This document shows, piece after piece, positions 1 to 8,907 of a stretch of DNA of 64,000 nucleotides. The stretch spans positions 1-64,000 of the forward strand of contig CALXGR010000008.1 of NCBI GenBank assembly GCA_944387885.1, in the 5' to 3' direction. A model generated the notes under the pieces. The model saw only the letters and a program-made list of their open reading frames with translations. It searched no databases and was not told where the DNA came from. The stretch comes from an uncultured Clostridia bacterium (lineage in GTDB: Bacteria > Bacillota > Clostridia > Oscillospirales > Ruminococcaceae). Position numbers and translations under genes: made by a program. Numbering within the stretch: the first letter of the stretch is position 1; each line of letters opens with the position of its first letter.

Positions 1-486
1 CAGGTGGCCACCAACATGATCGCCACCGACTGGCGGCAGTTCTACCACACCGTCAGCCTGAACGCCTGCGACATCATCCTGGCCGACCCCCACTTCTGGG
101 GCTTTGACGGCGCCATCCGGATGAGCCAGCTCCTCAACAGCTGGGGGCTGACCTGGGGCGTCCATTCCAACAACCACTTTGATATCACCCTGGCCGCCTT
201 TGCCCAGGTGGGCGCCGCCGCTGTGGGCGACCCTGCCCCCCTGGACACCCACTGGATCTGGCAGGATGGTCAGAACCTGCTGAAGGATACCCCCCAGATC
301 GTGGGAGGAAAACTCCAGGTTCCCGAAGGCCCCGGCATGGGCGTTACCCTGGATATGGACAAGGTAATGGAAGCCAACGCCCTCTACAACCGGCTTCCCA
401 GCCACGACCGGGACGATGCCCTGGCCATGCAGTGCCTGATTCCCGGCTGGAAGTACGACCACAAGAAGCCCTGTCTGGTGCGCTGA
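1..486 (+). CDS. Glucarate dehydratase-family protein, C-terminal part (5' truncated by window)
   Basis: The reading frame is open from base 1, so the start lies outside the window; 161 residues are visible. They align along their whole length with residues 286-446 of the full glucarate dehydratase at 679-2019 and end with the same KPC-VR terminus. Enolase-superfamily landmarks of GudD are present: TNMI, ADPHFW and the catalytic-His motif WGVHSNNHFD. The tail diverges from the second copy (for example QNLLKDTPQIVGG). E. coli carries a similar pair, GudD and the related GudX; which role this copy has cannot be settled because the barrel Lys/Asp/Glu residues are off-window. It probably dehydrates D-glucarate or a related aldarate in the cytoplasm. 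Confidence 0.88.
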   Translation, partial: QVATNMIATDWRQFYHTVSLNACDIILADPHFWGFDGAIRMSQLLNSWGLTWGVHSNNHFDITLAAFAQVGAAAVGDPAPLDTHWIWQDGQNLLKDTPQIVGGKLQVPEGPGMGVTLDMDKVMEANALYNRLPSHDRDDALAMQCLIPGWKYDHKKPCLVR

Positions 487-498
487 GCCCTGGCATTG

Positions 499-546
499 TT
501 TCATTTTTGAAATGTTTTCATCTGTTTTGTTTCACACGTCGAAACA
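499..546. promoter_or_regulatory. Clustered GTTTC/GAAAC half-sites upstream of gudD
   Basis: TTTCA-TTTT-TGAAA (499-512) is an inverted repeat, followed by TGTTTC (528-533) and GAAACA (541-546) forming a second inverted pair with a 7-bp spacer. The cluster lies 70-120 bases upstream of a likely extended -10. Similar clusters precede garR, the fbp/lrgA divergent promoters and tctC. Activator binding is inferred only. Confidence 0.4.
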
Positions 547-615
547 TTTCCCCTATTTGTTCCAAAACCTTCCCTTTTTTTGGTTCTTTTGTCCCTGTGC
601 CTGGAACCCCGCCTA

Positions 616-624
616 TGCTATCAT
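616..624 (+). promoter_or_regulatory. Putative extended -10 promoter of gudD
   Basis: TGCTATCAT is an extended -10 (TGn plus TATCAT) with no convincing -35, as expected for an activator-dependent promoter. It lies 55 bases before the gudD start. The regulator at 5003-6895 has a promoter with the same TATCAT hexamer. Confidence 0.45.
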
Positions 625-678
625 GTAGGTAATGAAACTTTCCTGAAATGAAAATCATTTTACAAGGAGTATATTATC

Positions 679-2019
679 ATGTCTAAAATCCCTACCGTTG
701 TTAAAATGGAAGTATATCCCGTAGCAGGCCATGACTGCATGGAGCTGAACCTGTCCGGCGCTCACGCCCCTTACTTTACCCGGAATATCGTGATTCTCAC
801 CGACTCCGAGGGAAACGAAGGGGTAGGTGAAGTACCCGGCGGCGAAAAAATCACTCAGGCCCTGGAGAACATCAAGCCCCTGGTCCTGGGCACCAGCATT
901 GCCGACTACAAGCAGACCCTGAACAAGGTCCGTGCCTGGCTGTCCGACCATATCAAGGACGACGTCCGGGGACTTCAGACCTTTGACCTGCGGGTAGGCG
1001 TTCACGCCGTCACCGCTGTGGAGGCTCCTCTGCTGGACCTGCTGGGCAAGTTCCTGGATGTACCCGCCGCCGCCCTGATGGGAGACGGCATCCAGCGGGA
1101 ACGGGTACGGTTCCTGAGCTACCTGTTCTATGTGGGAGACCGGAAAAAGACCGACCTGGAATACGAGGAAGAGCCTGACGCCACCTGCGACTGGTACCGG
1201 CTGCGCCACGAGGAAGCTATGACCCCCGAGGCCATTGTTGCCCTGGCCAAGGCCACCCACGAGAAGTACGGCTTTGAAGACTTCAAGCTGAAGGGCGGCG
1301 TTCTGGCTCCCGAGGAGGAAGTCAAGGCAGTTACCGCCATCAAGGAAGCTTTCCCCGATGCCCGGGTGGACCTGGACCCCAACGGCTGCTGGAGCCTGAA
1401 GGAAGCTCTGGCTGTAGCTCCCGACCTGAAAAAGGTGCTGGCCTACTGCGAAGATCCCTGCGGTGCCGAGGACGGATTCTCCGGCCGTGAGATCATGGCT
1501 GAGTTCCGGAAGGCCACCATGATGCCCACCGCCACCAACATGATCAACACCGACTGGCGGCAGATGTGCCACACCATCGCTCTCCAGAGCGTGGACATTC
1601 CCCTGGCCGACCCCCATTTCTGGACCATGGAAGGTTCCGTCCGGGTAGGTCAGCTCTGCAACGACTTCGGCCTCATGTGGGGCTGCCATTCCAACAACCA
1701 CTTTGATATTTCCCTGGCCATGGTGGTCCAGTGTGCCGCTGCCATCCCCGGCAAGATGAACGGCATTGACACCCACTGGATCTGGCAGGAAGGCCGTGAG
1801 CGGCTGACCAAGGAGCCTCTGCAGATCGTGGGCGGCTGCATCGACCTGCCCAAGAAGCCCGGCCTGGGCATTGAGGTGGACCGGGAGCAGGTCATGAAGG
1901 CACACCAGCTTTACATGGACAAGTGCTATGGCAAGGGCGCCCGGAACGATGCCGTGGGGATGCAGTATCTCATTCCCGGCTGGAAGTTCGACAACAAGAA
2001 GCCCTGCATGGTCCGCTGA
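679..2019 (+). CDS. gudD: Glucarate dehydratase
   Basis: Cytoplasmic Mg2+-dependent enolase-superfamily enzyme that dehydrates D-glucarate (and L-idarate) to 5-keto-4-deoxy-D-glucarate, first step of glucarate catabolism. The 446-residue product equals the E. coli GudD length and is strongly similar throughout ([16 protein letters not shown] near the N-terminus, CMVR at the end). Catalytic residues are all visible: K203 and K205 (KLKGG), D233, E258, N287, D311 and H337 (WGCHSNNHF). The ATG follows AAGGAG with good spacing. It sits between a second GudD-like gene and garD. Confidence is high for the family; glucarate versus idarate preference cannot be read. Confidence 0.96.
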   Translation: MSKIPTVVKMEVYPVAGHDCMELNLSGAHAPYFTRNIVILTDSEGNEGVGEVPGGEKITQALENIKPLVLGTSIADYKQTLNKVRAWLSDHIKDDVRGLQTFDLRVGVHAVTAVEAPLLDLLGKFLDVPAAALMGDGIQRERVRFLSYLFYVGDRKKTDLEYEEEPDATCDWYRLRHEEAMTPEAIVALAKATHEKYGFEDFKLKGGVLAPEEEVKAVTAIKEAFPDARVDLDPNGCWSLKEALAVAPDLKKVLAYCEDPCGAEDGFSGREIMAEFRKATMMPTATNMINTDWRQMCHTIALQSVDIPLADPHFWTMEGSVRVGQLCNDFGLMWGCHSNNHFDISLAMVVQCAAAIPGKMNGIDTHWIWQEGRERLTKEPLQIVGGCIDLPKKPGLGIEVDREQVMKAHQLYMDKCYGKGARNDAVGMQYLIPGWKFDNKKPCMVR

Positions 2020-2065
2020 TTTCTTTTGATAATTCTCCTACTTGATATATTCTCCTGAAAAGAAA

Positions 2066-2105
2066 GCAAAATAGGGAACGGCCGGGCGGTCGTTCCCTGT
2101 TTTGC
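2066..2105 (+). terminator. Hairpin between gudD and garD
   Basis: A 15-bp inverted repeat with one G-U pair (2066-2080 against 2091-2105) has a GC core and U-rich 3' arm. It lies after gudD and just before the garD ribosome binding site, so it is a terminator or a partial attenuator setting the gudD:garD ratio. Confidence 0.6.
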
Positions 2106-2126
2106 AAAAACAGAAAGGATTTTTCT

Positions 2127-3647
2127 ATGAGCACACCGCTTTACATTAAGGTGAAGGACCAGGACAATGTAGCCATTGCGGTCCACGACATTCCCCAGGG
2201 CACTCAGGTCATGGAAGGGGTAGTCGCCCTTCAGCCCATTCCCCAGGCCCACAAAATCGCCCTGGTGGACATTCCCAAGGGTGGGGAAATCATCCGGTAC
2301 GGAGTAGTCCTGGGTTACGCCAAAGACGATATCCCGGTAGGCAGCTGGATCAACGAGCATATGCTGGACCTGCCCGAGAGCCCCAGCGTAGACAACATGC
2401 CCTGGGGCACCAACCTGCTTACCCCTGACCAGCTTCCCGACCCGCCCCGGACCACCTGGATGGGTTACCGGAACAAGGTAGGCCCTGCGGGGACCCGGAA
2501 CCTGCTGGGGATCGTCACCACCGTCCAGTGCGCTGCCGGTGTGCTGAAAGTGGCAGTGGAGCGCATTAAAAAGGAACTGCTCCCCAAATATCCCAATGTA
2601 GACGGAGTGGTGGCCGTCACCCATCCCTACGGCTGTGGTGTGGCCATCAACGCCCCTGAGGCAAAAGTGCCCATTCGGGCCATCACCAATGTGATCCGCC
2701 ACCCCAACTTTGGCGGAGAGATCATGGTGGTAGGCCTGGGCTGTGAAAAGCTCACCTATGACCGGATTCTCCCCCCGGAGGACATCACCGAGGAAAACTG
2801 TCTGACCCTCCAGGACTGGAAGGGCCACGACGCCATGATGCAGGCCATTCTGGACATGGCGGACAAGAAGCTCCAGAAGCTGAATCTCCGGCACCGGGAA
2901 GAACTGCCCCTCAGCGAGCTGCTCATTGGGATGCAGTGCGGAGGCAGTGATGCCTTCAGTGGCCTGACCGCCAACCCCAGCGCCGGTTATGCGGCAGACA
3001 TGCTGGTGAAGGGCGGGGCTACCGTCATGTTCAGTGAAGTCACCGAGGTCCGGGACGGGGTCCACATGCTGGCCGCCCGGTGCGTCAGCCCCGAAGTCCG
3101 GGACAAGCTGGCCGCCGAGATGAAGTGGTATGACGACTACCTGGAAGCCGGCGGGGTAGACCGGGATGCAAACCCCACCCCCGGCAACAAGAAGGGCGGT
3201 CTTGCCAACATTGTGGAGAAGGCCATGGGCAGCATTGCCAAGAGCGGCAGCAGCCCCATTGTGGAAGTCCTCTCTCCCGCCGAAAAGCCCACCAAGCACG
3301 GCCTGATTTTTGCAGCCACCCCTGCCAGCGACATTGTCTGCGGCCCCAGCCAGGTAGCCAGCGGCATTGGCCTGCAGGTGTTCATGACCGGCCGGGGCAC
3401 TCCCTACGGCCTGGATATTGCCCCCGTCATCAAGGTGTGCAGCCGGAACGAGATGAAGGAGCACTGGTTCGACCTGATAGACATCTCTGCCGGCCCCATT
3501 GCCACCGGTGAGGCCACCATCCCGGAAATCGGCACCGAAATCTTCAATCTTATCCTGGACGTGGCCAGCGGGGTAAAGGAACCTTACAGCGACCAGTACG
3601 GCTTCCACAACGATATGTGCATCTTCAATCCCGCCCCCATTACCTGA
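2127..3647 (+). CDS. garD: Galactarate dehydratase (UxaA family)
   Basis: Converts meso-galactarate to 5-keto-4-deoxy-D-glucarate, converging on the same intermediate as GudD. The 506-residue product (E. coli GarD is 523) has an N-terminal SAF-like domain (about residues 1-85, with DNVAIAVHD and GSWI) and a long UxaA-type catalytic domain carrying THPYGCGVAINAP (165-177), GLGCEK, GMQCGGSDAFSG and SPGNKKGG-like segments of GarD. Similarity to GarD is nearly end to end, so altronate dehydratase is less likely. AGAAAGGA precedes the ATG. The stop is followed one base later by the ATG of the permease, indicating translational coupling. Confidence 0.93.
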   Translation: MSTPLYIKVKDQDNVAIAVHDIPQGTQVMEGVVALQPIPQAHKIALVDIPKGGEIIRYGVVLGYAKDDIPVGSWINEHMLDLPESPSVDNMPWGTNLLTPDQLPDPPRTTWMGYRNKVGPAGTRNLLGIVTTVQCAAGVLKVAVERIKKELLPKYPNVDGVVAVTHPYGCGVAINAPEAKVPIRAITNVIRHPNFGGEIMVVGLGCEKLTYDRILPPEDITEENCLTLQDWKGHDAMMQAILDMADKKLQKLNLRHREELPLSELLIGMQCGGSDAFSGLTANPSAGYAADMLVKGGATVMFSEVTEVRDGVHMLAARCVSPEVRDKLAAEMKWYDDYLEAGGVDRDANPTPGNKKGGLANIVEKAMGSIAKSGSSPIVEVLSPAEKPTKHGLIFAATPASDIVCGPSQVASGIGLQVFMTGRGTPYGLDIAPVIKVCSRNEMKEHWFDLIDISAGPIATGEATIPEIGTEIFNLILDVASGVKEPYSDQYGFHNDMCIFNPAPIT

Positions 3648-3648
3648 T

Positions 3649-4557
3649 ATGGAAAACTTTCTTCGGATGCTTAACGTCCAGTCCGTCCTCTTTGTCTATA
3701 TTCTGGTGGGGATTCTCTGCCAGAAACGGGGGCTGCTGGATGACCATACCCGGTCCAAGCTTACCGACCTGGTGGTCTATGTGACCATGCCCTGCATGGT
3801 CTTTGAATCCTTCAATGTCCAGGTGACCTGGGAGACTCTGAAACAGGCTTCCCTGGCCCTGGTCATTGCGGTGGTCATGGCCCTCATTGCCCTGGTGGCC
3901 GGCAAATTCCTTTACCTGAAATTTCCGCCCCAGGAGCGGTGCATTATGGAGTACGGCACCCTGGTGACCAACTCCGGGTTTGCCGGGCTCCCCATTGTCA
4001 GCGGCATGTTCGGCAATGAGGGACTGTTGTTGGGGTCCCTCTTCATCATCCCCACCCGAATCCTCATGTGGAGCGCCGGGCTTTCCCTCTTCACCCCCAC
4101 CAGCGGCTGGGAGGGAATCAAGAAGGTGGCGGTCCATCCCACCATCATTGCGGTCTACCTGGGTCTGGCCCGGATGTTCACCGGATTTCCCCTGCCCGGG
4201 TTCCTGGATTCCGCCATCGGCAGCATCGGGGACTGCACCTCTCCCCTGGCCATGATTCTGGTAGGGGTCATTCTGGCCCAGGTTCCCCTCCGGGATGTGG
4301 TGGAAGGGAAAATCTTCTATCTGGTGCTGGTGCGGCAGATCCTTTTCCCGGCCGCCTGTCTGGTAGTCCTGAAAGCCCTGGCCGTGGACCCTCTCACCAT
4401 TGGGGTGAGCGTAGTCCTTTCCGGCATGCCCATCGGCTCCACCACCGCCATCCTGGCGGCCAAGTACGGGGCGGATGCCCGGTATGGTTCCAAATGCGTA
4501 TTCATCTCTACCGTGACCTCTCTCATCACGGTTCCCCTCCTGACCTTGTTTTTATAG
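3649..4557 (+). CDS. AEC-family (auxin efflux carrier-like) permease
   Basis: A 302-residue protein with about ten hydrophobic segments in two halves, the usual size and layout of AEC transporters. Family-typical strings include the N-terminal LVGILCQKRGLLD, VTNSGFAGLPI in the middle and SGMPIGSTTAIL near the C-terminus. AEC proteins often carry carboxylates such as malate or malonate. It starts one base after the garD stop without its own clear ribosome binding site, so it is translated by coupling with the dehydratases. Its likely cargo is an aldarate or a catabolic acid, inferred only from position. Confidence 0.85.
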   Translation: MENFLRMLNVQSVLFVYILVGILCQKRGLLDDHTRSKLTDLVVYVTMPCMVFESFNVQVTWETLKQASLALVIAVVMALIALVAGKFLYLKFPPQERCIMEYGTLVTNSGFAGLPIVSGMFGNEGLLLGSLFIIPTRILMWSAGLSLFTPTSGWEGIKKVAVHPTIIAVYLGLARMFTGFPLPGFLDSAIGSIGDCTSPLAMILVGVILAQVPLRDVVEGKIFYLVLVRQILFPAACLVVLKALAVDPLTIGVSVVLSGMPIGSTTAILAAKYGADARYGSKCVFISTVTSLITVPLLTLFL

Positions 4558-4605
4558 GGGCGGAGGCAGTTACTATTTTCGCTAATCCTCTTCAAACTCC
4601 TTCTG

Positions 4606-4659
4606 AAAAGAGAAAAAGCCGGAGAACGGTGATCCCGTTCCCCGGCTTTTTCTCTTTTC
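4606..4659. terminator. Bidirectional terminator between permease and cupin genes
   Basis: A 24-bp near-perfect stem (4606-4629 with 4634-4658) has a GC core flanked by A and T tracts on both sides. It ends the rightward dehydratase operon and the leftward regulator-cupin unit. Confidence 0.9.
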
Positions 4660-4989
4660 TTAAACCTCAGGTACTACTGCGAAGAAGGTCAGATCCTCTT
4701 CGCTCCGGTTCTGGAGGCTGTGGGTATGTCCCTTGGGGCAGTAGTGGCACTGACCCGCCTCCAGTTCCTCGTTTCCATCCGGAGTCACCACAGTTGCATG
4801 GCCGGAAAGGATATAGATGATTTCGGCACTGGTGTCATGGGTGTGGGTGCCGATGGTAGCCCCCGGCTCCAGACGGCCCCGCATGATTTTGATTTCCGGG
4901 GCGGCATACATGGCAGCATTGAGGGCTTTCTCCCCTCCTTTGAACTGAGGGAAGGCTTTTTCTCCGATTTGGTTGAAATCCAGGGTCAT
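4660..4989 (-). CDS. Small cupin-domain protein
   Basis: A 109-residue single-cupin protein. Cupin motif 1 is seen as PGATIGTHTHDTSAEIIYILSG and motif 2 as GQCHYCPKGHTHSLQN, giving three or four potential metal-binding His and a Glu. The start chosen is the ATG at 4989, preceded by AGGAGG at 8 bases; an upstream in-frame ATG at 5010 has no ribosome binding site and overlaps the regulator. It lies 13 bases after the regulator gene and is probably cotranscribed. Small stand-alone cupins in sugar-acid loci are often isomerases or sensors; no specific role can be assigned. Confidence 0.85.
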   Translation of the reverse strand: MTLDFNQIGEKAFPQFKGGEKALNAAMYAAPEIKIMRGRLEPGATIGTHTHDTSAEIIYILSGHATVVTPDGNEELEAGQCHYCPKGHTHSLQNRSEEDLTFFAVVPEV

Positions 4990-5002
4990 AACAGATTCCT
5001 CC

Positions 5003-6895
5003 TTAATCAATGATTCCGTTCTTTTTCATGTAACGCCAAAGGGTGGTCTTGCTGATTCCCATGGCGGCGGCCACCTTTTCCCGGCTGCCGTTGTACTTTT
5101 TCAGAAGCTGGCGGATCTGGATGGCTTTCCGGTCCTGGTAAACCAGGATCTTCTCCCCTTCCTCCAGCTGGACCGGGTGGACCTGGTCGATCTGGGTGCG
5201 GACGAACTGGTCGTCCACCAGCCGCTTCTCTCCCAGCAGCACGATCCGCTCGCAGAGGCGGCGGAGCTGGGCCTGGTTGCCCGGCCAGTCATAGTTCCGG
5301 ATGACCTGCTGGGCAGACTGGGTGAGACGGACCGTCCGTTTATACTTTTTCCACCAGAATTCCAGGTACTCCTCCATGAGGGGGAGCAGGTCCTCCTGCC
5401 GGTGGCGAAGGGGCGGCAGTTCCAGGTTCATTACGTTGAGGGCGTAATACAGTTCCTGGCTGAATTCTTTTTTCTCCACCCGGGAGAGCAGGTTGGTATG
5501 GGTAGAGGCAATCACCCGCACGTTGGCGCCCACCGGGCTGTTCATTCCGTTCCGCATCAGCCGGCCGTTGATGAGCTGGAGCACCTTGTACTGGATCTCA
5601 CTGGGAAGCTGTTCCACATTTTTCAGAAAGAGGGTGCCTTCCTGGGCCAGCTCCGCCATACACTGGCGGGGATTTCTCTCATTGATATAGGGTTCCCCGA
5701 AGAGCATGCTGTCCAGTGTCTCGGGATTCCAGACCCCGCAGTCCACCGACACAAAGCCGTTGCTTCTGCAAAGGCTGTCCCGGTGGATACAGTGGGCAAA
5801 AACCTCCTCCTCGCAGCCTTCCTCGCAGATGAGGAGGATGGGTGCGGGAAGCTTGGCCATCCGGGCCGCCTGTTCCACGGTGGAGGCCATGGCGGGGGAT
5901 TCCGCCACCAGGTTTTCAAAGGTGCCGGTGGTCACAAATCCCCGCATGAGAATTTCCCGGCGCATTTCGCTGTCCATCTCCCGGATGAGCCGCCCTTCCT
6001 GGAAGGTCAGGTAGGCTCCGTCCACCCGGCCGTCAATGTAGATGGGCCGGATGTTCATGACCATGGATACCTGGGCTACCTCAATGAGGGCGGAGTAGAC
6101 ATCCTTTCCCTCCTCCAGCACCGAAGCCAGCAGCCGCTTTTCCAGGTGGGGCAGGACCTGATAGACCGAATGGCCCACAATTTCAGGGAGGGGACGGCGA
6201 ATCATCTCCTCCATCAGGTAGTTGACTCCCAGGATGATTCCCTGTCCGTCCACCCGCATGACCCCGTTGAAGGTGTTGTCCAGCATGGCCTTGGTCTCAG
6301 CACTGTTTTTCTTTTCCAGTTCAATGGCGTAGGCCAGCTGGTTGGCCACGGTAAAGATCCTCCGCAGGCTTTCGGTGCCCGACTGGAAGAAGAGGGCGGG
6401 AATCCCCCGCTCCTGGGCCAGGTCGCAGATATTGCTGCCGCCGATAATAAGGTCTGCCCCCTGCTCCATGGCCTGGTCCAAAGCTCCGGGCAGGTCCTCC
6501 ACCCGCTCTACCAGGCAGGACACCAGCCGAATCTCGAAAATCTCGTCGAACCGGCTCATATCCTCCAGCATATTCCGCAGACTGACCACTCCGATGGTGG
6601 GATGGGCCTTGCCCAGCATTTTCTTGGCCTGGGCCACCAGCAGACCCATTTCGGTGGTGGTCATTTTAATATCCAGCAGCGGGATGGCCACCCGCTGGCG
6701 GATGATGGTGGCATGGATGCCCCGGGCCACGATCAGCTCGCAGCCCTGCCGTTCCAGCTGGGCTGCCCGGTCCCCTGCTTCCTCGGTGGCCACATGCTCC
6801 ACACAGATGGGCTGCAGCCGAGGAAAATTTGCCAGCTGCTCCTGGGCCAAAGGCACCAGTTCGGCAAAGGGTAAAAGAACCGCAATTTTGGCCAT
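5003..6895 (-). CDS. PrpR-like regulator with degenerate sigma-54 AAA+ domain
   Basis: A 630-residue regulator: PrpR-type N-terminal ligand domain (about 1-190, AVLLPFAELVPLA), PAS-like domain (about 200-305), NtrC-type AAA+ domain (about 325-550) and C-terminal Fis-like helix-turn-helix (604-623). The AAA+ core has lost its working parts: no GxxGxGK at 353-364 (ICEEGCEEE instead), no GAFTGA loop after MLFGE (398-412), Walker B is TLFLKNV instead of a D-E pair, and the arginine-finger segment reads YYALNV. It therefore cannot act as a normal sigma-54 activator and probably works with the housekeeping sigma factor. The ATG at 6895 (MAKI) follows AAAGGGGG. It is the obvious local candidate to sense a hexarate or keto-acid intermediate. 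Confidence 0.9.
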   Translation of the reverse strand: MAKIAVLLPFAELVPLAQEQLANFPRLQPICVEHVATEEAGDRAAQLERQGCELIVARGIHATIIRQRVAIPLLDIKMTTTEMGLLVAQAKKMLGKAHPTIGVVSLRNMLEDMSRFDEIFEIRLVSCLVERVEDLPGALDQAMEQGADLIIGGSNICDLAQERGIPALFFQSGTESLRRIFTVANQLAYAIELEKKNSAETKAMLDNTFNGVMRVDGQGIILGVNYLMEEMIRRPLPEIVGHSVYQVLPHLEKRLLASVLEEGKDVYSALIEVAQVSMVMNIRPIYIDGRVDGAYLTFQEGRLIREMDSEMRREILMRGFVTTGTFENLVAESPAMASTVEQAARMAKLPAPILLICEEGCEEEVFAHCIHRDSLCRSNGFVSVDCGVWNPETLDSMLFGEPYINERNPRQCMAELAQEGTLFLKNVEQLPSEIQYKVLQLINGRLMRNGMNSPVGANVRVIASTHTNLLSRVEKKEFSQELYYALNVMNLELPPLRHRQEDLLPLMEEYLEFWWKKYKRTVRLTQSAQQVIRNYDWPGNQAQLRRLCERIVLLGEKRLVDDQFVRTQIDQVHPVQLEEGEKILVYQDRKAIQIRQLLKKYNGSREKVAAAMGISKTTLWRYMKKNGIID

Positions 6896-6988
6896 GTAAA
6901 AGCCCCCTTTTTTTCTTGATCCTGCTCTGCGGCCCGGGGCGAGCAAGACTCTTTTCCCGGGCCGGAATTTCTCTTTCTTTCCGGGTCC

Positions 6989-7018
6989 ATGATACCACAG
7001 AAAAAGACTTTCCGTCAA
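6989..7018 (-). promoter_or_regulatory. Promoter of the PrpR-like regulator
   Basis: On the minus strand TTGACG (7018-7013) is separated by 18 bases from TATCAT (6994-6989), and TGG before the -10 makes it an extended -10. It lies downstream of a hairpin after the DapA-family gene, so the regulator has its own promoter. Confidence 0.6.
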
Positions 7019-7023
7019 ACCAC

Positions 7024-7055
7024 AACAGGCCAGCCGCAGCTGCGGTTGGCCTGTT
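7024..7055 (-). terminator. Hairpin after DapA-family gene
   Basis: A nearly perfect palindrome with a 9-bp AACAGGCCA outer arm and a GC-rich centre lies 39 bases after the DapA-family stop. No long T tract follows, so termination may be partial. Confidence 0.55.
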
Positions 7056-7093
7056 ATGGTAAAAGAGAAAAACACAATAAAGCTGAAACTCTG

Positions 7094-8017
7094 TTATTTC
7101 ATAAGGCCCATTTCTTCCAGGACTTTCTTCAGCTTTTCCTTCTGGTCAGGCTTCAGTTCCTGGATGGGGTCCAGACACTTGCCCACGGGGATTCCCTGGA
7201 GGACAAGGCCCTCCTTGATGACCTCGGGGAAGGTGCCCATTCCGGTGGCGATACGGAGGGGAGCCAGGGTATACTGAGCTTCCAGTGCCCCGGCCAGGTC
7301 CCCGGCCACATACTTATCATAGATATCCGCCACTACCCGGGGAGCCACATTGGCGCAGCTTGCTACGGCACCGGAGCAGCCATAGGCCAGGCCGGCGTAA
7401 ATCATGGTATCCCGGCCCATCATGACGTTGAACTTGTCCCGGACATCCATGGTCAGCCGCAGGTATTCCTCGCAGTTGGTCATGTCGCCGGTGGAGTCCT
7501 TGACGCCGATGATGTTCTCCACTTCGTGGGCCAGACGGCTGGCCACGGCGGGAGAGATGCCCACATTGGTCTTGGGCTTGTTGTTGTACATGATGACCGG
7601 CATGGTGGTGTTCTCGGCGATGGTCTTATAGTAAGTATACAGCTCCTCGTCGGTCTGGCTGACAAACATGGGAGTCAGCACGCTGATGGCATCGTAGCCG
7701 CCCACCTGCTCCACCAGCTTGGCCAGATGGATAACGCCCCGGGTGGTGATATGGCTGCACCCGGCCAGCAGCTGGACAGGCTTGCCCTGGGCGGTGCGAA
7801 GGTCCTTTACCGCATCCCGGACGGTCTCCAGTGCCTTGACGTATTCCTCGTCATTGACGGCGTAGAACTCGCCGGTGGTGCCGAAGGGGAACAGACCGTG
7901 AACTCCTCCCTCCACCAGATGTACGCTCATTTGAGCCAGGGATTCATAGTTGATGGTCCCATCCTCATTGAAGGGAGTGATAATGGGAGGGATAATACCA
8001 TAGGGTTTGTAGCTCAT
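7094..8017 (-). CDS. DapA/NanA-family lyase or dehydratase (possible 5-keto-4-deoxyglucarate dehydratase)
   Basis: A 307-residue class I aldolase-fold protein of the DHDPS/N-acetylneuraminate lyase family. GTTGE (46-50), Tyr144 (MYNN) and the Schiff-base Lys173 (GVKDSTGD) are present. Members in sugar-acid operons either dehydrate and decarboxylate 5-keto-4-deoxyglucarate to 2-ketoglutarate semialdehyde or cleave 2-keto-3-deoxy acids. The ATG at 8017 follows GGAG; a TTG at 8032 is a weaker alternative. It follows the aldo/keto reductase by 42 bases in the garR-garK operon. Because a GarL-like aldolase also exists in the window, this enzyme offers a second fate for the same intermediate or handles a different acid. 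Confidence 0.85.
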   Translation of the reverse strand: MSYKPYGIIPPIITPFNEDGTINYESLAQMSVHLVEGGVHGLFPFGTTGEFYAVNDEEYVKALETVRDAVKDLRTAQGKPVQLLAGCSHITTRGVIHLAKLVEQVGGYDAISVLTPMFVSQTDEELYTYYKTIAENTTMPVIMYNNKPKTNVGISPAVASRLAHEVENIIGVKDSTGDMTNCEEYLRLTMDVRDKFNVMMGRDTMIYAGLAYGCSGAVASCANVAPRVVADIYDKYVAGDLAGALEAQYTLAPLRIATGMGTFPEVIKEGLVLQGIPVGKCLDPIQELKPDQKEKLKKVLEEMGLMK

Positions 8018-8059
8018 GATAAAGCACTCCAATTCCTTATTTAGTAGTTGGTCCGATCC

Positions 8060-8905
8060 TCAGACCATATTCAGGGGCATTTTGCACCGGGGCGGAGGGA
8101 AAGCCTGGTTGAGAAGTTCCATCTCCTGGGGTGTAAACCGAACACCGGCCACCTTACTGTTCAGGAGGGCGTGTTCCCGGTTCCCCGTTCTGGGGATGGA
8201 AATTACATTGGTATCCTGGAGGGTAAAGGCCAGGAGCGCCTGACAGGCCGTCAGGTGATGGTTGGCTGCCACCTGCTTAAGAGCAGGGCTGTTCAGCAGC
8301 CCCCGGCGAAGGGTGCCTCCCTGAGCCATGGGGCAGTAGGCCATCATCATGACCCCGTTTCCCTTGAGCCAGGGCAGAAGGCTGTACTCCACCCCCCGGT
8401 CTCCCAGATGATAGAGCACCTGGTTGACGGCGCAGTGGTTGCCCTGGGGCAGGCGGAACAGTTCCTCCATGTCGTCCACATCAAAGTTGGAGACACCCCA
8501 GGCCCGGATCTTTCCCTCTTTCACCAGTTCTTCCATACACTGGACTGTCTCAAAGAGAGGGACTCTTCCCCGCCAGTGAAGAAGATACAGGTCCAGATAA
8601 TCAGTGCCCAGCCGTTCCAGGGAACGCTGGCAGCTCTGGAAAATGTGGTTTCGCCCTGCATTGAAGGGATATACTTTGGAGACCAGGTAGAGCTTTTCCC
8701 GGTCATAGGGGCGGATGGCCTTTCCCACCAGCTCCTCGGCCAGGCCCTCGCCATACATTTCGGCGGTATCAATGAGGGTCATCCCCCCGTCGATACCAGC
8801 CCGCAGGGCCTGGATCTCCTGCTGTTCCCGGCTGGGGTCCTCCCCCAGATACCAGGTTCCCTGGCCCAGACGGGGCACCAGGGAATGATCCCGGAAGGTG
8901 ATCAT
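8060..8905 (-). CDS. Aldo/keto reductase
   Basis: A 281-residue NAD(P)H-dependent oxidoreductase. The catalytic tetrad is visible as D46 (LIDTAEMYG), Y51, K77 (LVSKVYP) and H110 (YLLHWRG), and the cofactor-binding IPRTGN segment lies near the C-terminus. Length and order match short bacterial AKRs. The start is the ATG at 8905, 5 bases after AAGGAG and 2 bases after the garK stop; a longer frame starting at 8932 would overlap garK. In this operon it could reduce a semialdehyde or a keto-sugar acid; the substrate is not readable from sequence. Confidence 0.9.
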   Translation of the reverse strand: MITFRDHSLVPRLGQGTWYLGEDPSREQQEIQALRAGIDGGMTLIDTAEMYGEGLAEELVGKAIRPYDREKLYLVSKVYPFNAGRNHIFQSCQRSLERLGTDYLDLYLLHWRGRVPLFETVQCMEELVKEGKIRAWGVSNFDVDDMEELFRLPQGNHCAVNQVLYHLGDRGVEYSLLPWLKGNGVMMMAYCPMAQGGTLRRGLLNSPALKQVAANHHLTACQALLAFTLQDTNVISIPRTGNREHALLNSKVAGVRFTPQEMELLNQAFPPPRCKMPLNMV

Positions 8906-8907
8906 AG

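Noticed and set aside
601-620. Possible sigma-54 (-24/-12) promoter before gudD
   Set aside because: The GG and GC doublets are 14 bases apart instead of 12 and the flanking bases do not match; the local regulator also lacks sigma-54 motifs.
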